From Comamonadaceae bacterium (GTDB lineage: Bacteria > Pseudomonadota > Gammaproteobacteria > Burkholderiales > Burkholderiaceae_C), in the NCBI GenBank assembly GCA_947448375.1, contig CANFMY010000005.1, positions 1 to 38,371 on the forward strand: a DNA stretch of 38,371 nucleotides, in the 5' to 3' direction. The notes beneath the pieces were generated by a model. That model saw only the letters and a program-made list of their open reading frames with translations. It had not been told where the DNA came from and searched no databases. The position numbers were made by a program, and so were the translations under genes. This document shows, piece after piece, positions 1-7,490 of this stretch. Positions within the stretch are counted from its first letter, which is position 1. Every line of letters begins with the position of its first letter.

Positions 1-183
1 GCCGAGCAGGTGCGCGGCGTGCTCGACAGCTTTGGCACACCCCACACCGACCCCACCACCACGGGGCCCACCCACATCTTCAACCTGGGGCACGGCATCA
101 GCCAGTACACCCCGCCCGAGCATGTGGCAGCCCTGGTGGAGGCCGTGCACAGCCACTCCCGACGCTTGCGACAGGCTTCTTGA
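1..183 (+). CDS. hemE: Uroporphyrinogen decarboxylase, C-terminal fragment (5' end outside window)
   Basis: The open frame enters at base 1 and stops with TGA at 181-183, giving about 60 C-terminal residues. These contain the FNLGHGI segment followed by [14 protein letters not shown], the characteristic end of HemE. HemE is the cytoplasmic enzyme that decarboxylates the four acetate side chains of uroporphyrinogen III to give coproporphyrinogen III in heme biosynthesis. Only the tail is visible, so catalytic residues and promoter cannot be assessed. It is followed by a 334-bp non-coding region and then priA on the same strand. The tail match is strong despite its short length. Confidence 0.88.
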   Translation, partial: AEQVRGVLDSFGTPHTDPTTTGPTHIFNLGHGISQYTPPEHVAALVEAVHSHSRRLRQAS

Positions 184-225
184 GGCGCTTGTCAAGCATC
201 ACGAAAGTGTTACTCGGCGGGCGAC

Positions 226-234
226 TTATGCACA
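226..234 (+). promoter_or_regulatory. DnaA box, perfect consensus match
   Basis: The sequence TTATGCACA fits the TTATNCACA DnaA-box consensus at every position. It lies 42 bp after the hemE stop and in the same orientation as the second perfect box at 413-421. Binding by DnaA is inferred from the motif and is not shown. Confidence 0.5.
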
Positions 235-400
235 ATTGCGGGGCATCGTTGGTTTTCGTCCACAACCTGGCTCCGCTCCAGTCACACCCCAGTCAAATTT
301 CTCTAACCCCTTGATTTTTATACGATTCAGCGCCTGCTAGATTTTCAGGCACTGTAACCAAACCCTTGATTTTCCTAGCGTTGCAGGCCATCCTGGACAG

Positions 401-421
401 CTATCAACAAAGTTATCCACA
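401..421 (+). promoter_or_regulatory. Tandem DnaA-box pair (one weak, one perfect)
   Basis: CTATCAACA at 401-409 (7 of 9 matches) is followed, 12 bp later start to start, by TTATCCACA at 413-421 (9 of 9). Both are in the same orientation. Close same-strand spacing of a weak and a strong site is typical of DnaA-binding clusters. The site lies about 97 bp upstream of the priA start, so it could also control priA. Confidence 0.5.
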
Positions 422-517
422 GAAAAGTTGGATGAATATCAAAGTCCTGATGAATCAAGCACTTAGGGGCGTTTTTGAAGCATCCCGTGAGCACCCCTTC
501 GCAACTGCACCCTTGAC

Positions 518-2656
518 ATGGCCGTCTTGATCTCTGTACTGGTCCAGACCCCGGCCCACAGCGGGCTGGGTGGCGCCTTGCACTACGAGCACACCCAGGG
601 ACTTCCGGTGGGCACCCTGGTCCGCGTGCCGTTGGGGCAGCGTGAAACCATGGGCGTGGTGGTGTCCACCGAGGACGCGGGTAGCCTGCCCGAGGGCACC
701 CAGTTGCGCGCCATTGCCGGAGTGCTCGAAGGCTTGACGCCCCTGCATGAACGCTGGGTGACACTCATCGACTTTGCTGCCCATTACTACCAGCGCAGCC
801 CAGGCGAGGTGGCGCTCTCGGCATTGCCGCCAGCCTTGCGCGACCTCGACTCCACCCAACTCGCACGCCGGCTCAACAAACTGCACGCGCACGCCACGTC
901 ATCAGTCGACGAGGCCAGCCCCCAGACCACCGCCGTTCGCCCCGAACTCACCGCGGAGCAAGCGCAGGCGTTCGAACAGATTCAGACCGAACCCGGCCCC
1001 TTTCTGCTATTTGGCAGCACCGGCAGCGGCAAGACCGAGGTGTACCTGCGCTGTGTCGAGGCCCTGCTCGAGCAGGACGACAGCGCCCAGGCCTTGCTGA
1101 TGGTGCCCGAGATCAACCTCACGCCCCAACTGGAAGCACGGGTCCACGAGCGGCTGGCACCTCGCTGGGGGTCGCAGGCCATTGTGTCCATGCACAGCGG
1201 ACTGACCCCGGCACAGCGTCTGCGCAGCTGGCTGAGCGCCCACAGCGGACAGGCGCGCATCATCCTGGGCACACGCATGGCCATCCTGGCTTCCATGCCG
1301 CACCTCAAACTCATCGTGGTCGACGAAGAGCATGACCCCAGCTACAAGCAACAGGAAGGGGCGCGCTATTCCGCCCGCGACCTGGCGGTGTACCGCGGGC
1401 GGCTGGACCAGGCGCGGGTGATTCTGGGTTCGGCCACGCCCTCGCTGGAGAGCTGGCAACACAGTGAGCCCGCAGCACCTGGAGACAAGCCTCCCCGCTA
1501 CCGGCGCGTGGCCATGCCCTCGCGGATCGGGCAAGGCGCTTTGCCACAGGTTCGCCGGGTCGACATGAACCTGCAGCCGCGTCAAACCGTGTTCTCGGGC
1601 GTGCTGCTCGACGCCATGCGCGAGCGCGTTCGCGGTGGCGAGCAAGTGCTGGTGCTGCTCAATCGGCGTGGCTACTCACCGGTGCTGCATTGCCGCTCCT
1701 GTGGCTGGAAAAGTGAGTGCGCGCACTGCAGCGCATTCCGTGTTTTCCACAAGGTTGACCGCACCCTGCGTTGTCACCACTGCGGTCTGACCGACCGTGT
1801 GCCCCGCCATTGCCCAGGCTGCGGCGACGCCGACCTGGGCATGCTCGGTCGGGGTACCGAAATGCTGGAGGAGCAACTGGCCGAGTTGCTGACAGGCCTG
1901 ACGCGCCCCGACGGTCAAGCCGTTCGCATCGGCCGCATCGATGCCGACAGCACGCGCCTGCAAGGCGCCCTGGAACAGCAACTGGCCCAGGTGCACGCGG
2001 GTGATGTGGACATCCTGGTGGGCACCCAGATGATCGCCAAGGGGCACGACTTTCGGCGCGTGGGCCTGGTGGCGGCGCTGGACCCGGACGGTGCCTTGTT
2101 CTCCAGCGACTTTCGCGCCCCCGAGCGGCTCTTTGCGCTGCTGATGCAAGCCGGCGGACGTGCCGGCCGTGACGCGGCGTTGACACGCGAGAACCCCAGC
2201 GAGTTGTGGGTGCAGACCTTCCACCCGCAACACCCCTTGTTCGAGGCCCTGCGCGAGCACGACTACCCGGCCTTTGCCCGCCAACAACTCGAGGAACGCG
2301 CACAAGCCGGCATGCCCCCCTTCAGTGCGCAAGCGCTGGTGCGGGCCGAGGCCCGGCAACAGGAAGCCGCGCAAGCCTTTCTGAACGCCGCGCGTGAAGC
2401 CGGCGAGGCCTTGCTGAGCGACATGCCCGGCCACGCCGACCTGGGGCCGGGAGAAGGACTGACACTGTTCGCCGCAGTGCCCATGAGCCTGCAGCGTGTG
2501 GCCAATGTGGAGCGCGCGCAGATGCTCATTGAAAGCCCCTCGCGCGCCATGCTGCAGCGCTTTCTGACCCAGTGGCACCCGGTGCTGCACCACTTGCGTC
2601 AGCAGCATCGACCCGTGATTCGCTGGGCGGTGGATGTGGATCCGCAAAGTATCTGA
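518..2656 (+). CDS. priA: Primosomal protein N' (replication restart helicase PriA)
   Basis: PriA is the 3'-to-5' superfamily 2 helicase that recognises stalled forks and D-loops and reloads the replisome through DnaB/DnaC. The 712-residue product is close to the usual PriA size. Visible features in order are an N-terminal 3'-DNA-end-binding region, Walker A GSTGSGKT at residues 166-173, and the DEEH box at 269-272. The zinc-binding insertion has eight cysteines (C392, C395, C401, C404, C419, C422, C432, C435), followed by helicase motifs V-VI (GTQMIAKGHD, QAGGRAGR) and the C-terminal domain. The ATG at 518 begins the conserved VLVQTP segment, which supports this start, although no clear Shine-Dalgarno is seen. 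The gene follows hemE and a DnaA-box-bearing gap, so co-regulation with replication initiation is possible. Confidence 0.97.
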   Translation: MAVLISVLVQTPAHSGLGGALHYEHTQGLPVGTLVRVPLGQRETMGVVVSTEDAGSLPEGTQLRAIAGVLEGLTPLHERWVTLIDFAAHYYQRSPGEVALSALPPALRDLDSTQLARRLNKLHAHATSSVDEASPQTTAVRPELTAEQAQAFEQIQTEPGPFLLFGSTGSGKTEVYLRCVEALLEQDDSAQALLMVPEINLTPQLEARVHERLAPRWGSQAIVSMHSGLTPAQRLRSWLSAHSGQARIILGTRMAILASMPHLKLIVVDEEHDPSYKQQEGARYSARDLAVYRGRLDQARVILGSATPSLESWQHSEPAAPGDKPPRYRRVAMPSRIGQGALPQVRRVDMNLQPRQTVFSGVLLDAMRERVRGGEQVLVLLNRRGYSPVLHCRSCGWKSECAHCSAFRVFHKVDRTLRCHHCGLTDRVPRHCPGCGDADLGMLGRGTEMLEEQLAELLTGLTRPDGQAVRIGRIDADSTRLQGALEQQLAQVHAGDVDILVGTQMIAKGHDFRRVGLVAALDPDGALFSSDFRAPERLFALLMQAGGRAGRDAALTRENPSELWVQTFHPQHPLFEALREHDYPAFARQQLEERAQAGMPPFSAQALVRAEARQQEAAQAFLNAAREAGEALLSDMPGHADLGPGEGLTLFAAVPMSLQRVANVERAQMLIESPSRAMLQRFLTQWHPVLHHLRQQHRPVIRWAVDVDPQSI

Positions 2657-2814
2657 GACCGTTTGAGGTCACAGCGAGCCACGTGCGGTTGCATCAGGCT
2701 GCATGAGGTTGAAGAGGCTGCGTGGGGCCAGTGAATACCCGCCGCCCCAACAGTCGTTCTCTTGACCGGAAGGTCAGCTCGCTCAACCTATCAAGCGATG
2801 AACCGATCAGTCTC
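2657..2814. other. Convergent spacer between priA and the AEC transporter
   Basis: These 158 bases separate the stops of two convergent genes. I see no gene, strong hairpin or U-tract here. Confidence 0.4.
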
Positions 2815-3795
2815 TCAGCCGCGCAACACCGCCACAAACCCCGAGAACGTCAAGAATGCCGCAGCGGTGGACAGCAAGATGATGCGGGCAATCCGCCCGG
2901 TGTCGGCACCAAACCGCTCCGACAGCAGGGCCACGTTGCTGGCACTGGGCAATGCCGCCACCAGCGTGACCACCATCAGGGCAAACGGGTCAATGCGCAC
3001 GCCCCATTGCATGGCTGCGGTGCCCACCAGCAACACCAGCAAGGGGTGCAGCAGCAATTTGATGAATGCAATGGGCACATAGTCGCGCAAGGGCATGGAC
3101 TTGGGCACGGTTCCACTGTCACTGCTTTGGGATCGAAGGGCCGAACGCGCCAACACCGCGCCGATGGTGAACAAGGCCACCGGCGACGCGGCATCGGCAA
3201 GCAAGCTCAGCGTCTTGTCCACCGGCGCCGGCCACTTCACCTGCTGCGCCGAGGTGATGGCACCCAACACAATGGACCAGGGCATCGGGTTGACCAACAC
3301 CCCCTTGAGTGCCTCTCGTGCCGCCTTGCCCGCACCCTGTTCATCGGCGCCGTCCAGGCGAGACAAGGCAATGCACAGCGATGCGGTGAACAGCAAGTCC
3401 ACCACAATGCTCACGATGGCAGGACCAGCCGACGCCGCGCCCAGCAAGGCCACCAGCAAGGGCACCCCCATGAACCCCGTGTTGGGGAAGGCCGCCACCA
3501 GCGCACCAAACGCGGCATCGTTCCAGCCGATGCGCTGGTTGCGGGTGACCGACACCACAAACCCCACCATCAACAGGGCGCACAAGAGGTACACCAGAAA
3601 CAGGGGCACATCCAGCAGCTGCGCAATGGGCGTGGACGAGCCAAAGCGGTACAACAGACACGGCAAGGCGAAATACAACACAAAGGTGTTGAGCCCCGCG
3701 ATGGACTCGAGGGGGAGCCAGCGCCAGCGCGTGGCCAGATAGCCCGCCAGCACCAGGGCGAAAAAGGGAAACGTGACCGCCAGGATTTCTGCCAT
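2815..3795 (-). CDS. AEC (auxin efflux carrier) family transporter
   Basis: The 326-residue product is a very hydrophobic inner-membrane protein with about eight to ten membrane segments in two halves. It opens with FPFFALVLAGYLATRW and a following NTFVLYFALPCLL segment, the usual start of bacterial AEC/PIN-like permeases. The family (including MdcF- and YfdV-type proteins) exports or exchanges organic anions such as malonate; the substrate here cannot be told. The ATG at 3793-3795 fits the family's N-terminus. The gene is convergent with priA and divergent from rep, with an 83-bp gap that must hold both promoters. Length is normal and nothing looks damaged. Confidence 0.88.
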   Translation of the reverse strand: MAEILAVTFPFFALVLAGYLATRWRWLPLESIAGLNTFVLYFALPCLLYRFGSSTPIAQLLDVPLFLVYLLCALLMVGFVVSVTRNQRIGWNDAAFGALVAAFPNTGFMGVPLLVALLGAASAGPAIVSIVVDLLFTASLCIALSRLDGADEQGAGKAAREALKGVLVNPMPWSIVLGAITSAQQVKWPAPVDKTLSLLADAASPVALFTIGAVLARSALRSQSSDSGTVPKSMPLRDYVPIAFIKLLLHPLLVLLVGTAAMQWGVRIDPFALMVVTLVAALPSASNVALLSERFGADTGRIARIILLSTAAAFLTFSGFVAVLRG

Positions 3796-3878
3796 GCCCT
3801 CTATTCTGCCCGTATGATCATGCGCTTTGCCTGGCCCGTGGCCTCGCCCACTGTCCTGGGCACTTCTGCCCCCCTTCC

Positions 3879-5963
3879 ATGTCTTCCGGCTTGAACCTCG
3901 CGCAACAAGAAGCGGTCAACTACCTGCAGGGGCCTTGCCTCGTGCTGGCCGGCGCGGGCTCGGGCAAGACACGCGTGATCACCCACAAGATCGCCCGTCT
4001 CATTCAAACCGGGATGGAACCTGAGCGCATTGCCGCCATCACCTTCACCAACAAGGCGGCGGCCGAGATGCGTGAACGTGCCCGGGGCCTGATCGGCAAG
4101 AACGCCTCCAAGGTGTTGATCTGTACCTTTCACGCCTTGGGCGTTCGCATGATGCGCGAGGACGGGGCGCTGCTGGGCCTCAAACCCCAGTTCAGCATTC
4201 TGGACAGTGACGATGTGGTGGGTCTGCTCAAGGACGCCGGCGGCACCACCGACGCGGCCACCGCGCGCGAATGGCAATGGACCATCAGCCGCTGGAAAAA
4301 CATGGGTCTCACGGCCGCGCAGGCCGAAGCCCTGGCGGCGGACGACAACGAACGCATCACGGCTCGCATCATGGGGCGCTACGAAGAGCGCCTGAGCGCC
4401 TTTCAAAGCGTGGACTTTGACGACCTCATCAGCCTGCCCATGAAGCTCTTGCGCGATCACGAGGAAGCCCGCCTGCGCTGGCAAGCCCGACTGGGCCATG
4501 TGCTGGTGGACGAGTACCAGGACACCAACGCCATCCAGTACGAGCTGATGAAACTGCTGGTGGGTCACCCGCACCGGCCCGACGCGCGCTTCACTGCTGT
4601 GGGCGATGATGACCAGTCCATCTACGGCTGGCGCGGCGCCACGCTGGACAACCTGCGTCAGCTGCCGGTGGATTTCCCGCGACTCAAGCTCATCAAGCTC
4701 GAGCAAAACTACCGCTCCACCAGCGCCATCCTGCGTGCGGCCAACAACGTCATCCAGCCCAACCCCAAGCTGTTCCCCAAAACCCTGTTTTCAGAGCTGG
4801 GCGAAGGCGAACCCGTGCGCGTGGTCGATGCCGACAACGAAGAGCACGAGGCCGAGCGCGTGGTGGCACGCATTCAGTCGCTGCGCGCGGGCACCACGGT
4901 GGAAGGCAGCGGCACGCTGCGCGAATGGAAAGACTTCGCCGTGCTGTACCGCGCCAACCACCAGGCGCGCATCCTCGAGCAAGCCTTTCGCAAAGCTAAT
5001 ATCCCCTACAAGGTATCCGGGGGGCAGAGCTTTTTTGATCGCGCCGAAATTCGCGATCTGTGCGCCTGGATGCGCCTCATCGTCAACAACGAAGACGACC
5101 CGGCTTTCGTGCGCGCTGTCACCACACCCAAGCGCGGCATTGGCCATCAAACGCTGCAAAGCCTGGGACAGTTTGCCTCGCAATACAAGCTCAGCCTCTT
5201 TGAAGCGCTGTTCAGCAACAGCCTGGGTTCGGTGCTGTCTGCGCGCGCCATCGGCAGCCTGCACGAATTTGGCCGCTACGTGAACGACCTCGAATTCCGC
5301 GCCCGCCACACCACCGGCGCCGAAGATGCACAACGCTGGCTGGCCGACTGGCTCAAAGACATCGACTACGAAAAGCACCTCTACGACAACGAGGACAACG
5401 AAAAACTCGCTGCCGCCCGCTGGACCAACGTGCTGGAGTTTTGCGACTGGATGGCCAAGCGCTGCGGCGGCCAGATCGAGGACACCGCCGGCACCACGAT
5501 GGAGCGCGAGAAAAAAAGTATGCTCGAGGTGGTGCAAACCATCTCGCTGCTCTCGACCCTGAGCGAACGCGAGCAGGACCAAAACGTCGTCACCCTCTCC
5601 ACCCTGCACGCGGCCAAAGGCCTGGAGTGGCCACACGTGATGCTGATTGGCGTGGCCGAAGGCCTGCTGCCCTTTCGCATGGAAGAAGAAGACAGCGACA
5701 CCGCCAACGAGTCCATCCTGGCGCGCTTGCAGGAAGAACGACGCCTGATGTATGTGGGCATCACCCGGGCTCAGCGCACCCTGGCGGTGAGCTGGAGTCG
5801 CAAACGCAAAAAAGGGCGCGAGATGGTCAGCGCCCAGCCCAGCCGCTTCATTGCCGAGATGGCCTTGAATCAGGCCACCGTGAAGGAAGATCCGCGCGAA
5901 AAACTCAAAGCCTTGCGCGCCGAGTTTGCACGCCGGGCGGCCACGGACACCCCTGCTGCCTGA
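3879..5963 (+). CDS. rep: ATP-dependent DNA helicase Rep (UvrD/Rep superfamily 1)
   Basis: Rep is a 3'-to-5' superfamily 1A helicase that clears protein roadblocks ahead of the replisome. The 694-residue product starts like E. coli Rep (LNLAQQEAVNYLQGPCLVL). It has Walker A AGAGSGKT at residues 24-31, motif Ia ITFTNKAA, the DEYQD Walker B at 211-215, the GDDDQSIYGWRGA motif III at 242-254, a QNYRS motif IV, and the late VTLSTLHAAKGLEW and RLMYVGITRA motifs. Overall similarity and length favour Rep over UvrD or PcrA. Together with priA it makes this end of the window rich in replication-restart functions. The ATG at 3879 begins the conserved N-terminus. It converges on a small exported protein gene with a 35-bp gap. 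Confidence 0.94.
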   Translation: MSSGLNLAQQEAVNYLQGPCLVLAGAGSGKTRVITHKIARLIQTGMEPERIAAITFTNKAAAEMRERARGLIGKNASKVLICTFHALGVRMMREDGALLGLKPQFSILDSDDVVGLLKDAGGTTDAATAREWQWTISRWKNMGLTAAQAEALAADDNERITARIMGRYEERLSAFQSVDFDDLISLPMKLLRDHEEARLRWQARLGHVLVDEYQDTNAIQYELMKLLVGHPHRPDARFTAVGDDDQSIYGWRGATLDNLRQLPVDFPRLKLIKLEQNYRSTSAILRAANNVIQPNPKLFPKTLFSELGEGEPVRVVDADNEEHEAERVVARIQSLRAGTTVEGSGTLREWKDFAVLYRANHQARILEQAFRKANIPYKVSGGQSFFDRAEIRDLCAWMRLIVNNEDDPAFVRAVTTPKRGIGHQTLQSLGQFASQYKLSLFEALFSNSLGSVLSARAIGSLHEFGRYVNDLEFRARHTTGAEDAQRWLADWLKDIDYEKHLYDNEDNEKLAAARWTNVLEFCDWMAKRCGGQIEDTAGTTMEREKKSMLEVVQTISLLSTLSEREQDQNVVTLSTLHAAKGLEWPHVMLIGVAEGLLPFRMEEEDSDTANESILARLQEERRLMYVGITRAQRTLAVSWSRKRKKGREMVSAQPSRFIAEMALNQATVKEDPREKLKALRAEFARRAATDTPAA

Positions 5964-5968
5964 GTGCT

Positions 5969-5987
5969 ACGCCGCTGGCGTCGGCGT
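5969..5987. other. Short hairpin between convergent rep and exported-protein genes
   Basis: ACGCCG at 5969-5974 can pair with CGGCGT at 5982-5987 around a 7-nt loop, inside the 35-bp gap between two convergent stops. There is no T-run on either side, so it is at best a weak bidirectional termination or mRNA-end structure. Confidence 0.3.
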
Positions 5988-5998
5988 TGAGTTGCCCC

Positions 5999-6541
5999 TC
6001 AGGGTGAGAGCTTCCACGCGAGTTGGTACATCAACCCCGCGTTACCCAGCAAATTCACCTGCACCTGCAATCGCGAAGACTCCCAGCCGATGGCCGGGAT
6101 GAAGCCCGGCGAGTAGCCGCTGTGATTGAGCGGCACCTTGTTTTCATAGGGTGACTTGTACCCATAGAGCAGGCCCGCTGTCCATTTCACAAACACGCCG
6201 TCGTAGCCCATGACGTCGCGGTACATCTTGCCCCAGGGGAAGACGTAGGTGCTGGGCTGTCCAAAGGAATTGCTGAAAAAAGTCACCCCCGCCAAGGCTC
6301 CGTCCGCGCGTTCGCGCTCGGCACCCAGAAGAATCACCCGCTTGTGCTCTTCGCTATACGAGTAATGGGTGGTGTGCGGGCTGAACATGACCCGCCATTG
6401 GTCGCCTTCACGAGACGACAGGCTGAAACCATCCCAGGGACCCGAAGCCACCGGGGCCTGCAACTGGGCAGCACACGTCAACGGCCCGGCCAGCGTGAGC
6501 ACCGCCACACACAGACGAAAAAAATAAACAAATCGAGACAT
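5999..6541 (-). CDS. Small exported protein of unknown function (possible outer-membrane barrel)
   Basis: I do not recognise this 180-residue protein with certainty. Residues 1 to about 25 form a clear Sec signal peptide: charged MSRF, a hydrophobic core, and a probable cleavage after TCAA. The mature part is rich in Tyr, Trp, Phe and Gly (for example WGKMYRDVMGYDG and LLYGYKSPYENK), with alternating patterns consistent with beta strands. It ends in the amphipathic stretch MYQLAWKLSP. This would suit a small periplasmic or outer-membrane beta-barrel protein; similar Burkholderiales proteins are sometimes loosely labelled as transport-related. It is convergent with rep and lies upstream of and divergent from tRNA-Phe. 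The ATG at 6541 starts the signal peptide directly. Confidence 0.72.
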   Translation of the reverse strand: MSRFVYFFRLCVAVLTLAGPLTCAAQLQAPVASGPWDGFSLSSREGDQWRVMFSPHTTHYSYSEEHKRVILLGAERERADGALAGVTFFSNSFGQPSTYVFPWGKMYRDVMGYDGVFVKWTAGLLYGYKSPYENKVPLNHSGYSPGFIPAIGWESSRLQVQVNLLGNAGLMYQLAWKLSP

Positions 6542-6619
6542 GGCCAGAGTTTAGTGGGAATACAGCACCGTTGATGGCAGCCGGGACTTGGGGCTGGAAC
6601 CGGGTGGTTTGGGGGGTGT

Positions 6620-6625
6620 TACAAT
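6620..6625 (+). promoter_or_regulatory. Candidate -10 box of the tRNA-Phe promoter
   Basis: TACAAT lies 10 bases upstream of the tRNA 5' end and differs from TATAAT at one position. No convincing -35 hexamer is seen at 16-18 bp. The assignment rests on position and the hexamer only. Confidence 0.4.
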
Positions 6626-6634
6626 GCAGGCTCT

Positions 6635-6710
6635 GGCCCGGTAGCTCAGTTGGTAGAGCAGCGGATTGAAAATCCGCGTGTCGGTGGTTCGATTCCGCCC
6701 CAGGCCACCA
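6635..6710 (+). tRNA. tRNA-Phe (anticodon GAA)
   Basis: This is a 76-nt cloverleaf with CCA encoded at 6708-6710. The D-stem is GCTC/GAGC, the anticodon stem GCGGA/TCCGC with loop TTGAAAA (anticodon GAA), and the T-arm GGTGG-TTCGATT-CCGCC. The acceptor arm pairs G1-C72, G2-C71, C3-G70, C4-G69, G6-C67 and G7-C66, but position 5 (C, base 6639) faces A68 (base 6702), a C-A mismatch. An intrinsic terminator follows immediately. The tRNA marks the border between the housekeeping end and the catabolic stretch to its right. Confidence 0.96.
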
Positions 6711-6715
6711 GTTAC

Positions 6716-6753
6716 ACACCGTCAGTGCGAAAGTGCTGACGGTGTTTCTTTTT
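6716..6753 (+). terminator. Intrinsic terminator of tRNA-Phe
   Basis: ACACCGTCAG (6716-6725) pairs perfectly with CTGACGGTGT (6736-6745). The stem extends by wobble and C-G pairs to a GAAA tetraloop and is followed by TTCTTTTT (6746-6753). It begins 6 bases after the tRNA CCA end, so its role is clear. Confidence 0.9.
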
Positions 6754-7070
6754 GTCGGCACTTTAAGTGTGGGCGCCTCTGGGCTGAACGCACCTCGGGC
6801 AGCATTGGATTGACCTTGCGGTTCATCTACGTCAGCCGAACGCCCCCCACACCACGCTTTCTTGCGCCCAAGCATCGCAGACAACGACTGTCTGCGGAGG
6901 TCATACTCCCCATTTGCAAGGGAACAAGCAAGCGAATTCCAGCCGCCTTGGCCAATCGCTGCTTGGATGGGATTCCTCCCATAATCGCCTCACGTGACGC
7001 TGGCACATGCAGGCTGGGCCATCGCTCAGGAATGCCCCTCAGGCACATTCACCTCCACCGAAAGGCCCCT
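6754..7070. other. Leader region upstream of the DUF2076-like gene, with two perfect hairpins
   Basis: An open frame runs through this stretch into the next gene, but it starts inside the tRNA and has no ribosome site, so I do not call it coding. Two perfect inverted repeats are present: an 8-bp stem CGCAGACA/TGTCTGCG at 6876-6896 with a 5-nt loop, and a 6-bp stem ATGGGA/TCCCAT at 6967-6982 with a 4-nt loop. A GGAGG at 6896-6900 follows the first hairpin with no suitable start after it. The region may be an untranslated leader; no known riboswitch class was recognised. Confidence 0.35.
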
Positions 7071-7448
7071 ATGACTTTGGAAGAACGCGAACAGTTGCAA
7101 AAATTGCTGCACGAGCTGATCCAAGTCCGTGTCACCCGCAAGGACCCCGTGGCAGAAGACTTGATTCTGGAGGCCTGCAAGCGACAGCCCGATGCCCTTT
7201 ATATTTTGGTGCAGCGCTTGATGATGGCCGAGCAAGCCCTCGAACGCTTGTCCACCCAGCACCCAGGCAATCCCACCACAGCCCATCCCGCGACGTCATC
7301 CGCCTCGCCGCAGTTTTTGAATCCCGGCCTGATCGCCAGCACGGCTTTGGGCGTGGTGGCCGGATCTGCGTTGCAGCGAGGTTGGGAAGCCTGGTCCGCG
7401 TCGGGCGATCTGCCAGAACTGCCAGACCTGGGCGACGTCGATCTTTGA
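7071..7448 (+). CDS. Small DUF2076-like protein
   Basis: The 125-residue product begins MTLEEREQLQKLLHEL and continues with a KDPVAEDLILEACKRQPDALYILVQRL segment. This resembles the N-terminal part of DUF2076 proteins, which have a short helical domain followed by a low-complexity linker. After a Pro/Thr/Ser linker (about residues 66-82) there is a Gly/Ala hydrophobic stretch (GLIASTALGVVAGSAL) and an acidic tail (LPDLGDVDL). Function is unknown. The ATG at 7071 is preferred because AAAGG lies 5 bases upstream and the conserved domain starts there; the frame is open further upstream only by chance. It is convergent with the Bug receptor gene. Confidence 0.72.
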   Translation: MTLEEREQLQKLLHELIQVRVTRKDPVAEDLILEACKRQPDALYILVQRLMMAEQALERLSTQHPGNPTTAHPATSSASPQFLNPGLIASTALGVVAGSALQRGWEAWSASGDLPELPDLGDVDL

Positions 7449-7453
7449 TGGGC

Positions 7454-7477
7454 CGGACACCGCCGCAGCGGCGTCCG
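7454..7477. other. GC-rich hairpin between convergent genes at the end of the catabolic operon
   Basis: CGGAC (7454-7458) pairs with GTCCG (7473-7477), and an inner GCCG/CGGC stem forms around a CAG loop with a 3-nt bulge. It lies between the stop of the DUF2076-like gene and the last gene of the minus-strand operon. No T-run follows on either strand, so termination is only suggested. Confidence 0.3.
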
Positions 7478-7490
7478 TGTCGGCGGCGGC

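Larger units (their letters stand above)
184..517. other. hemE-priA intergenic region with DnaA-box-like sites and an AT-rich stretch
   Basis: There is no supportable gene in these 334 bases. The region holds two perfect TTATNCACA sites (226-234 and 413-421) and two 7/9 matches (256-264 and 401-409), all on the plus strand. Between them, around 293-375, lies a visibly AT-richer stretch. It carries two near-copies of CCCTTGATTTT (about 308-317 and 363-373). No clear Shine-Dalgarno precedes the priA ATG at 518. The region probably contains the priA promoter and may bind DnaA; this is inference from motif matches only. Confidence 0.5.

Noticed and set aside
184-517. Chromosomal origin of replication
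   Set aside because: DnaA boxes are present, but there is no dnaA/dnaN/rpmH nearby and no clear unwinding element with repeated 13-mers. A regulatory or titration site is the more careful call.
1676-3894. Long open frames opposite or out of frame with priA and the AEC gene (1676-2647 minus, 2722-3894 plus)
   Set aside because: Compositions are rich in His, Gln, Arg and Gly with no recognisable domain. They are antisense shadows of well-supported genes in GC-rich DNA.
6666-7070. N-terminal extension of the DUF2076-like gene beginning inside the tRNA
   Set aside because: It starts within tRNA-Phe, crosses the terminator, has no ribosome site and no domain. The ATG at 7071 has a ribosome site.
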